This document shows positions 22,130 to 29,845 of a stretch of 64,000 nt of DNA, piece by piece. A program made the translations under genes and the position numbers. Every line of letters begins with the position of its first letter. The stretch's first letter is position 1. The stretch is from Polytrichum commune. Lineage: Eukaryota > Streptophyta > Polytrichopsida > Polytrichales > Polytrichaceae. The notes beneath the pieces are model-generated. The model had not been told where the DNA came from. It saw only the letters and a program-made list of their open reading frames with translations, and searched no databases. The DNA lies in the NCBI GenBank assembly GCA_950295325.1, contig OX485804.1:42408001-42472000 (forward strand). Direction: 5' to 3'.

Positions 22130-22320
22130 GAGAAAAGAAAATGATTTCAAACCAAAACAAAATATAAGAAGATTTTGTAGCTACGGAGATTTAAATAATA
22201 TAGCATATTTTTTATTTATTTTTTGGACCCGATTAGCATTTTTTCCAGATTTTACAAGTTTTGGCAAATCTACCAATTCCAGACAAATTTTCAAAAAATT
22301 TTTTTTTAGCAAATTCAAGT
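22130..22320. other. AT-rich stretch within the large intron
   Basis: No repeat or coding feature seen between the 64-bp array and the inverted-repeat block. Confidence 0.5.
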
Positions 22321-22326
22321 CTCGGC

Positions 22327-22370
22327 CCTGTGCGATTAACGCACAGGCCTTATGCGCTAACGCACAGTGG
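22327..22370. repeat. Two diverged GTTAAC-type palindromes
   Basis: CCTGTGCGATTAACGCACAG and TATGCGCTAACGCACAG are imperfect versions of the 64-bp array core, standing alone without the rest of the unit. Confidence 0.8.
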
Positions 22371-22374
22371 CCTC

Positions 22375-22495
22375 AAAGTTGCCAGCGCAGACCCTGTGCG
22401 TTAACGCACGGGGTCTACTTGCCTAGCTAAAGGCTTCACAAAGTTGGGCAAGTAGACCCTGTGCGTTAACGCATAGGGTCTGCGCTGGCAACTTT
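22375..22495. repeat. 49-bp inverted repeat with palindromic arms
   Basis: Arms 22375-22423 and 22447-22495 are reverse complements with two mismatches, separated by 23 bp. Each arm starts or ends with AAAGTTGCCAGCGCAGACC and holds its own TGTGCGTTAACGCA palindrome, so the block can form either one long hairpin or two short cruciforms. It lies just upstream of a TATA box. Confidence 0.92.
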
Positions 22496-22552
22496 CTAGC
22501 AGCTATGCGGGGCACGAAGAGCCACGCTAAATATGGACGCAGGGACGAGTAG

Positions 22553-22559
22553 TATAAAT
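22553..22559 (+). promoter_or_regulatory. TATA box, likely internal promoter for the ParB-methyltransferase gene
   Basis: TATAAAT is followed about 30 bp later by a pyrimidine-rich stretch (CAGTCTTTTTTCTCTCATC) suited to a plant initiation site, and then by candidate donors at 22641 and 22653 (CAAG|GTTTGT). A short noncoding leader exon could splice to 23192, with translation from the ATG at 23201. Palindromes lie both upstream and downstream, so binding there could control this promoter. Confidence 0.55.
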
Positions 22560-22718
22560 TGCCACACCTTCAAAGCATTCAGTCTTTTTTCTCTCATCTA
22601 TCGGACCAGAGCTCGTCGCTGCAAGCTCTCTCATCTACAGGTGCAGTACAAGGTTTGTTTGTACTTTCGTGATGACTGGGTAATTGCGCATAATTAGGCG
22701 TAAATTACTATCGGCCTG

Positions 22719-22914
22719 GTTTGGGTCGAGCGACCCAAACTGTCGGCCTAGTTTCGCCCTAGTTTGGGTCGAGCGACCCAAACTGTCCGTCTGGTTTAGG
22801 GTCGGTCGACCCAAACTGTCCGTCTAGTTTGGGTCGCTCGACCCAAACTGGCTGTAGGCGGTTTGGGTCGCTCGATCGAAACCGCGTGGACAGTTTCGGT
22901 CGTTCGACCCAAAC
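22719..22914. repeat. Second cluster of the 22-bp palindrome, six copies
   Basis: Sites start at 22719, 22762, 22794, 22827, 22861 and 22893, most 32-34 bp apart, with a broken site near 22751. Half-sites GTTTGGGTCG and CGACCCAAAC match the cluster in the transposase intron, here with GAGC- or GCTC-type centres. They lie between the TATA box at 22553 and the ParB exon. Confidence 0.93.
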
Positions 22915-22951
22915 CTCGCGCCCAAGTTTTGTAGACCTGTAGTTGGACACA

Positions 22952-22981
22952 CAGACCCTGTGCGTTAACGCACAGGGTCTG
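22952..22981. repeat. Perfect 30-bp palindrome
   Basis: The half CAGACCCTGTGCGTT is followed directly by its exact reverse complement. It is the longest perfect version of the GTTAAC-centred site and lies about 240 bp before the ParB exon. Confidence 0.97.
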
Positions 22982-23191
22982 CCCTTGTAGTTTTGGGGTG
23001 AGCGGCCACCCTTATCGTACAATATTTAAAGGTGCAAATGGTAGTGTCTAGAATCATTTTTGTTATTCTTCCTTGTGTTCGTCGTATTCTGTTGTTATTG
23101 TTGTTGCTATTGCTGTTGTTTTTGTAATGTTATTGTTAATGTGTTTCTACTGGTTTTGAAATATTTATGAAACTTATTTCATTTGTTTTAG

Positions 23192-23919
23192 GACCAACCA
23201 ATGGATTTGGAGAGAACGACTGTTATTTCTACTGGTGATGATTCTACAATGCATTCAACTCAAGATCGTCCATCTCAACAAGTTCATGTTCATCAGGACA
23301 TATCGTCAAATCTTCATAATAAGAAAAAGAAAAAAATAAATGAATCTCTCGATAATTTTGACTCGGATGAAGATAATGATGGTGACAATAAAACCTATCA
23401 ATAGAAAGTCTGGGAGCTTACGGACAAGCGAAAGGTTAATTCCACTTCAACAATTTCTTCAATCCGTGCTGGACCGAAATCTCGTTTGCGTGTACCTTTG
23501 TGTCGCATGGTTCCAATGCCTATTGTGCGTCCTGCTTTGAGAGGCGACATCACTAAATTGGAGGCTGACTTTTTCAATGGTTATCGTGATGGTGACCGTG
23601 TGTTTTATCTATCGGCTACCGACTGTAAGGGAAATTTTCAATTTGTAGATGACGAGGTTCGTGCATCTTGGAGCCCAAATTGGCCTCAAGCTAATGCGGT
23701 GTTTGAAACTGAGTTAAATGCCGATCCTTCATTTACATCATACAAGAACAAGATGTTCTTCATATGGGATGGTAATCACAGATTTTTTGCTTGGAAAAGT
23801 TATATTGACCGCTTGCATACCGAAGATTACGAGCGTCATGTCGTTGTGGATTCCATCATTTTGGCGCCCGAGCTTGATGACATTCCAAGTTTGTTGACTG
23901 CTATGCACGACATCAACAA
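23192..23919 (+). CDS. Exon encoding the ParB-like domain
   Basis: After an acidic linker (LDNFDSDEDNDGDNK) and an in-frame TAG at 23402, the exon is open to a GTAATG donor. The frame reads PLCRMVPMPIVRP, then a segment ending MFFIWDGNHRFFAWKSYI, then HVVVDSIILAP and LLTAMHDINK. The DGNHR block followed by Ala and a strand with hydrophobic beta residues is the signature of the ParB/sulfiredoxin fold (the G-x-HR nucleotide-binding loop), and the final N is where ParB families show a conserved lxxxN. ParB proteins bind palindromic sites and use nucleotide to clamp DNA. The old copy at 11700-12140 conserves the same blocks, although its DGNHR box has decayed. Confidence 0.7.
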
Positions 23920-24311
23920 GTAATGTTTTTACTTCTTTATTTTCATTTATTTCTGGTTTGTATTTTATTATTTGAATTATATCATCCTAAATCCATGAAT
24001 TCAATATTTTTTCAAGTCAACAGAAAACTCTCACGTTTCTACCAATTTGGTGCATACTTTGTATCGGATGCAAAGTATTGGCACCATGCCTTTGACTTCT
24101 TTTAAAAAACAACTGGATCCTAGAAGTTATAAGCGATGTGAGGAGAAGTCCGTTGAAACTTGGTATTCTTTGACGCGGCCAATTTTTCTTGATTATATGT
24201 ACAGTGTAAGTTTTTCTAGCATTTCCTACTATGTGTTTAATGTTTATTTATCTTTCATTTAGATCACATCTATATGTACTTATTAATTTTGGATTTTGTT
24301 TGATTTTTCAG

Positions 24312-25667
24312 CAAGAACTTGCCGAGGCTAGCGATATTGCTCTCAACCTTTACAATGAAACCCATCCTCTTGAACGAACTTCAGAAGGAGTTTCTAAAGC
24401 AATGTCCGCAGTTGTCAACAAAAAAACGTGCAATGTTGTCTTCTAGTTTTACAAAACAACTAGCAATTGCTGACATCAATCTCACCCCTGCTTTTCTTGA
24501 AGAAATTAAGCACCATTGGGGTTCATTTTCGGTGCCTGAAATGTTACAAGAGAAACTTCATCGTGTTGCTGTTAGTAATGTGGATCCAGATGTCAAAGTC
24601 GGATGGCTCAAGCTTTGGAATGGCAATAGATTTGACAAAAATGCATTGCATTTCCCGAAATCACCCCTCTCTGATTTTGCACTTGATGATTGGTTATCAA
24701 AGGCTACATATTGGGCACAGTTAGAGAAAAAAGCTATTGAAGAGCTTCAAAGTATTCTTTCATCTCCTCTTCAATTGCCTGCAGATGTGCCTACTCTCTC
24801 CGAATATATCCAAACCTGGAAGTTTGCGGCTTTCAATTCAATATTCTATCGTGAATTCAAAAGCGGAAAAGTAAAAAAACACAACGTTTGGGATGAGCAA
24901 CCGAATATTGATCTTGCTATGAAGCGTGTTCTATAGAGGTACAACTTATTCTTTATTATTTCTTGATATTTTTTCATTACATTTTACTTTTCATTCAATA
25001 TTTGGCTCATAATATTTTTGTGTGTAGGTATTTCCGATATGTTTTGATTCCGCACAAATGCGTTATAGGAGAACCTCGTTTTTTTCCAAATTGGCGTGAC
25101 ACTGGTGCGGAAGACTCATGCATGTTCACTACTGAGATTTGTTTGGATTGGTCGCTCCCACACTATGAGGATTGTGGTTGGTATCTTGATTGTCCTAAGG
25201 ATGCATGTCCGTCAAGTGAGAAGACAATCCGTCAGATAAATGATGCCAAAAATGTAGATCCTCGTGATACTGCAATTTTGCAAGCACAAATTGTGCAGCT
25301 TAAACTTAGAGAGCCAGAACCAAAAGAGACAAAACGTCGTAAGAGAAAACATGTTCCTGAAACCAAAATACAAGGTCAATCGGAAATTTCACAACATGAA
25401 GAATTGCTTGTTCTTTCCAATGATTTGGATAAGAATACACTTGGAGGCGAAAGTTCAAAATCCGGGTGCGATGTATTGAAATTTCATTACTCTAGCACCT
25501 ATGACGCTATTCATCGTGCGCCAACGAATGTTTTGATAAAAGAGTTATTCATACTGAAGAACTTTCTTACGCTCTCTTTTGCTCGATCTACTGCTGTCAA
25601 GAACAAGTCTGAAGGGGTTGAAGTAAGCCCTCCTGAGTGGATCCAATGGCGGGCATTTCTTGAAAAT
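24312..25667 (+). CDS. Middle exons of the fusion gene, function unassigned
   Basis: Exons 24312-24938 and 25028-25667 encode a region conserved with the old copy: ALNLYNETHPLERTSEGVSK, WLKLWNGNRF and WLSKATYWAQL in the first; YFRYVLIPHKC, FFPNWRD and CGWYLDCP in the second, then a basic patch RRKRKH. I recognise no domain. The first exon changes frame in an A7 run near 24420 and ends with TAG at 24934. The second ends SPPEWIQWRAFLEN at a GTAAGT donor, at the same place as the old copy's FEFVKN. Confidence 0.6.
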
Positions 25668-25768
25668 GTAAGTAATCTTCATTTTGTATTTTCTGTAATG
25701 TTCTTACTTTCATTTGGATTTTATTTTGTGTCTTATATTGTGATATGTTGTGGTATTTCAATTCAAAG

Positions 25769-26657
25769 ACAATCGCGAATTTCATGTCATGGGAAGTCCG
25801 ACTCCATTTGCCGTTGACTTGGTTTTTCTGCAATTTCCGGACGGTTTTGACTTCAACCTCTCCAATAGACCTGCTGAAATTCCTCTTTGGAATAAATATG
25901 ACAAGAACTGGATGGTTGCAACAATGTCCTTGTGCAAGTCCATCTTGTCTGATGATGGCGTCCTCATAGTATTTTCTGCTATCGATATGCAAACCAAGAA
26001 GGTTTTTAATTCAACCTTACACAACGGCAACATGAAAGTTCTTAGGACTTTTATTTGCCTCAATTCGTACATGGTGTTCAAGGATCCGGAGTCTCCAACC
26101 TACACCGTAAGTATAACACATCACAATTGTTTCTATTTAATTATTTTGGTGTTATTTGCATTGTATATAGTTTTAATACAATTTACATTTTTTTTGTAGA
26201 CTCCGGCATTTATGGCTCATGTCTTGGTAAGGGATTTTACTACCAAAAAATCCACGAGACAACCAAACTCCACTTTTTTCGGCACTGGATTGAAAAGCAA
26301 AAACTTGCTTTTCAATTTTGTGGATGAAAAAAACACGCTTCTTCAAAAATCGGGAAGACCTTGGAGGGGGCCATATCAAAAATCGCCGCGTTTTTTTCAA
26401 GATCTTATTGAATTGTTTACACCATCGAATGGACGCGTTGTTGATTTGACATGTTCCACTGGAGCATCTATCCTAGCAACACGCGCATGTGGCAGACATC
26501 TTCTTGCATTTGAGGGTGATAATGACATGTTTGAGCACATATTAAAACCGCTTTTGGAAAAGGTTTTGAAAGAGGGGTCATCTAAGGAGAATATACAAGA
26601 TCTCACAAAAGAAGATAATGACCTCTCGGATGAGGAGATGCTTGAATTTGAGTGTGA
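25769..26657 (+). CDS. Exons encoding the DNA methyltransferase-like domain
   Basis: Exon 25769-26106 reads FAVDLVFLQFPDGFDF, then W...WMVATMSLCKSILSDDG and a strand VLIVFSAID, matching the catalytic half of beta-class N6/N4 DNA methyltransferases in order and spacing. At the motif IV position, where (D/N/S)PP(Y/F/W) is usual, it has QFPDG; the old copy has ADLPED. Exon 26200-26657 carries the cofactor half: SPRFFQDLIELFTPSNGR, VVDLTCSTGAS and ACGRHLLAFEGD, i.e. the motif X, I and II pattern. The IV-before-I order is that of the beta class. Loss of a canonical motif IV makes catalysis doubtful; it could be a DNA-binding pseudoenzyme or a divergent enzyme. Confidence 0.7.
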
Positions 26658-27149
26658 GTAAGTTTTGATACAAATTTTTTTTATTCAATTCATTCGTTTC
26701 ATTCAATTCATTGGTTCATTTTTATTTCTTCACATTATTTACATGTTTCATCGATTTGATTTCAGGAATACGATTGGAAAGAGGACATGTCTCCCGTTTT
26801 GGGCACATAGACAATTCCTACGAAGTCCAAGTCGTAGCCCGCGTCTCCCATCATATGCCGAGAATGTTGCAATTGCAATGTTGAATCTCGAAGATTCGGA
26901 TCCAAATGAAGAATCTTGCTATAGTTCCAAAATCAATTCGCAATGCAAAGGTGCTCGAATATATATAGATGACGAGGCAAAAGATAGTTTCATGTCTAGT
27001 GCTACTACTTATGAATAAATTTTTGGACTTCATGTTGTTTATCCTTCTCAACCCTCTTATTACTAAACCCTAAAATCATCATTTTTAAGGCCACAATTCC
27101 ACGGTTATAGGATATTGGTGGCCCTATTACCAAAATTTTCATCTTCCTC

Positions 27150-27215
27150 ACTGCTCATAAGTTACCGCTCATCGCTCACCGCTCATTGCTCACCGCTCAT
27201 AAGATAGCACTCCCC
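27150..27215 (-). repeat. Right terminal inverted repeat of the 12-kb element
   Basis: On the minus strand it begins GGGGAGTGCTATCTTATGAG and continues with GAGCGGTGAGCAATGAGC-type subrepeats and GGTAACTTATGAGC, matching 15323-15410. Confidence 0.88.
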
Positions 27216-27225
27216 TAAGATAAGG
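27216..27225 (+). repeat. Right target-site duplication
   Basis: TAAGATAAGG, identical to 15313-15322. Confidence 0.85.
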
Positions 27226-27726
27226 GACGCGAGCCTTAGAAAAGTAACTGACAAAGGTGAATGGGCAACAACCATTTGAAGGTAGGCAGGGAAGAAGATG
27301 AGTTGGCTCAGGGAAAATTAAAACAAAATAAAATTGAGGACAAGGGGAGGGGAAAAAGAAGGGAATTAAGAGGGAAGGAGAAGGCAACAACAAAAGGGAA
27401 AAAATAAAAGAATAAATTCCAGAATTTTTTGGAAGGAACGATAAGAATAAATGAATTAGCGATATTAGGGCCCGATTAGTCTATTTTTGAACATTTTGGC
27501 CACAAAAGTGCAAATTTCCACTAGACTAAGGAAATTTTAGAATTTTTTTGAAAGAGAAGCATTTTGAGCGCTTACATCTAACAAATTTCTATCCCGCCGA
27601 AGAAGAAAGTTTTAGGTTGTCAATGGAACCATCATAACCAATGAAATAAGAGCCTCATGAAGAGCAACAACATGTTGGGAGAGGAGGTAAACATAAACGG
27701 AAAGCGCATACTACCAGCGAAAGTGG
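27226..27726. other. Unassigned, AT- and purine-rich
   Basis: Lies between the inserted element and the recognisable 3' half of the old copy. It may be decayed old-copy exon 5 or an older insertion. No open frame is supported. Confidence 0.35.
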
Positions 27727-29459
27727 TTGTACCTTCGCTGCCGCCGCCACCGCCACCATTTACACCAATACCACAAAATAATAAACTCAATATATGTTGA
27801 TTTGCACCTTGATGATATTGCATTAACTCTTAGTCCACCCCAAGTTGTTATTGCTTCAATACCTTCAAATTATGTTTTTCAATCTGAACATGTTGTTGTT
27901 AAAGCTTCTGATGGATCTAATATACACAAGGTTTCTACGTTTGTGAAGAACAAGTCCATCTCCAATATGTTGGAGAATGGTGCAATCGACAACCCAATAT
28001 TGATGTCTGTGTTTGAATTTGTCAAAAATGTTAGTGAGCTTGAACAATATTATTTAATTTTTTTATGTTTTTGCAAATTTTTGTGCTTGAAAATAATTCT
28101 TTATTGTTTACGGAATTCTAATGTATTTCATTTTTATTTATAGGTTGGCCATGCTTGTAAGACTCGTGTTTCGTCCGAAATTTGTAAATTTGATGAATTT
28201 GATCTTATCATTGCGGATTTGCCAGAGGATCTACTTGTTCTGAATGTGTCTTTTCTTCCATATTTAATTTCATCTTAGAATGCACACAACTCAAAGGACA
28301 TAAAAACATTGTTTGAATTTGCAGATGGTTTTTTTTCACAGATGATGCTCCATTGTTATTATTTCTTTTAGAATTCAAAACTATTAGGGATGATGTTAGG
28401 GCATTTGCTGCTTCATATGAATTTGCATTGGCAAAGGATTGGTGGGCAATAAATGAATTGTCATTATGTCTGCCAACATGTACAAAACTTACGGTACACT
28501 CTTATCTTTAATTTTTAAGTATTTTTTTCGAATATGTGTGGATTATATTTGTTGTTTGATACCATGACAAATAATCGTTTTCTAAAAATGAGGATACAAC
28601 ATTGTATATAGACTCGACGGTTTCGGCTCATGATGTTCTTTCGATTGGAGCACCGTTCACAATTTGTTTTCAACAAAATAAGTGGTCTATCTCCAATGGA
28701 AGTGGAGGCCCTAGATATTTTTGTCAATCGTACTACGCCTAAGACTTAATTGATGCACGAAAATATCTCATGGAAGGAATACGTGAGAAAGATCCAAAGT
28801 CTTTGCAATTTCTTATTGAAGCATTGACTAAACCAGGAGATGTTGTCCTTGATGTTTATGCATCTACAAGTTGGAAACAAATTATTTTTTGTTTTTTTGT
28901 AAGTTTTAGAATTTAAATCTTTTATACATGACAAATATGTTATGATGTGCACGATTGTATTTATTGCAGGTGCATCTATTCATGCTTGCCGTCACAGCAT
29001 TCGAAAAACACTTGGCAATTTTTGACGCAATATTAGCCCCTTTATGTGATTCATTGCCACCTCCTATTGTCCATGGCTCGCAATCAATTAATATGGCATG
29101 CAAAGATGATGACGAGCCTATTCGGAAAGTTCCAAGGAAATCTTGCTTGAATACATAAGTTTGTTGGTTTGAATGATTTTAAAATTTTGGTTTTTCTTGT
29201 GGATTACTTAGTCTTCCACCAATTGTTTCGAACATTTTTTAATATTGTATGTAGAAAAATGAAGGATGCGATGTCCCCCCCTCATCAATTGATTCTCCCT
29301 GTGTATGCCGAGTCTAAGGCAATACGGTTAGCAACCGTCATTACACCTCCAAGGCAAAGTAAATCTAAACATTATGATCTTCGTATCTTGGCATTCATGG
29401 ATATAAAGGCAGAGGAATGTAATGTTCGTGTTTGTAATAATAAAGAGAATAATAAATAA
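27727..29459 (+). pseudogene. 3' half of the old ParB-methyltransferase copy
   Basis: 27800-28032 matches the end of exon 5 and stops at a donor after FEFVKN, the same place as the younger gene. 28144-28260 gives FDEFDLIIADLPED, the motif IV region. 28390-28495 gives AAKDW-like text reading LAKDWWAINELSLC. 28630-28870 continues to FLIEALTKPGDVVLDVYAST, the motif X-I region, where it breaks at an intron. 28970-29040 (AFEKHLAIFDAILAPL) matches GRHLLAFEGD...ILKPLL. 29255-29459 ends CNNKENNK, stop, parallel to the last exon. Stops and frame breaks are scattered. It is a true paralogue and not a recent duplicate: identity to the younger gene is modest. Its 5' half lies 13.5 kb to the left, across the insertion. 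Confidence 0.75.
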
Positions 29460-29800
29460 TAGAATAGAATATAGGTGCATAAAGAGGTCTTGCACATGAC
29501 TTGGTATATACGTGCACATGTTTTTTTTGTGGCAATTATCTAGTTTTTATAAAATAACCACTAAGAGTGGACATTGATTTGTGTGACCATTGTCTAAAAT
29601 CCCTAAACCCTAATGATTTCCACAACATCATTGTTTTATAGCTTCCATCATTGTTTCAAATGTTCATATGAATTGGAGCAATCAATTGGCAAGTTAGTTT
29701 TCGGCATGTAACATGTGTTGATGTTTGAGCTACAAGTATGTGGTAATAGGATACCAAACCCTCGGTGATGGGTATGTTTCTTGAATTTTTCTCACCCTAA

Positions 29801-29845
29801 TCCGCTCATTAGTTACTGCTCACCGCTCATATGATAGCGTTCCCC
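29801..29845 (-). repeat. Third terminal repeat, right end of the old element
   Basis: On the minus strand this reads GGGGAACGCTATCATATGAG, then CGGTGAGCAGTAAC, clearly the same terminus as the 12-kb element. It lies about 350 bp after the old methyltransferase stop, the spacing expected by comparison with 27018-27215. No matching left end was found in the window. Confidence 0.82.

Larger units (their letters stand above)
20654..27018 (+). pseudogene. ParB-like / DNA methyltransferase-like fusion gene, eight exons, with lesions
   Basis: Exons: 20654-20935, 23192-23919, about 24017-24205, 24312-24938, 25028-25667, 25769-26106, 26200-26657 and 26766-27018, about 1170 codons. The N-terminus is basic then acidic (KRRRRK, SEKKRFR; likely nuclear). 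A ParB-like domain follows in exon 2, an unassigned middle, then a methyltransferase-like domain in exons 6-7 and a short tail. Lesions: TAG at 23402 and 24934, one extra base in the A7 run near 24420, and a one-base phase mismatch at the junctions near 24016 and 25768. Alignment with the old copy supports each repaired frame. Both TAGs are one C-to-T change from CAG. In bacteria such fusions modify DNA at sites found by the ParB part; here activity is unproven. Assembly errors could explain the indels but less easily the stops. Confidence 0.75.
15323..27215. mobile_element. 11.9-kb MULE-like transposon with ParB-methyltransferase cargo
   Basis: Bounded by inverted ends (15323-15410 and 27150-27215) and an exact 10-bp direct duplication. 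Internally it has, from left to right: a spare transposase terminal exon, a SINE-like insert, an intact SWIM-type transposase gene on the minus strand, a short divergent intergenic region, and a plus-strand ParB-methyltransferase-like gene whose large first intron holds palindrome arrays. A third copy of the terminal repeat at 29801-29845 shows that these ends belong to a family. The intact transposase frame and perfect duplication suggest the insertion is much younger than the surrounding old copy. The assignment to MULE rests on the transposase and duplication length; a separate superfamily is possible. Confidence 0.8.

Noticed and set aside
23402-23404. Programmed TAG readthrough or recoding
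   Set aside because: A second TAG and frame breaks occur in the same gene, so decay or error is simpler.
23402-23404. Tiny intron removing the first TAG
   Set aside because: The only GT...AG pair spanning it is about 25 bp, too short for a plant intron.
20654-27018. Bacterial contamination or plastid insert explaining ParB-methyltransferase
   Set aside because: The gene has several GT-AG introns at positions shared with a diverged second copy, and lies inside plant transposon termini.
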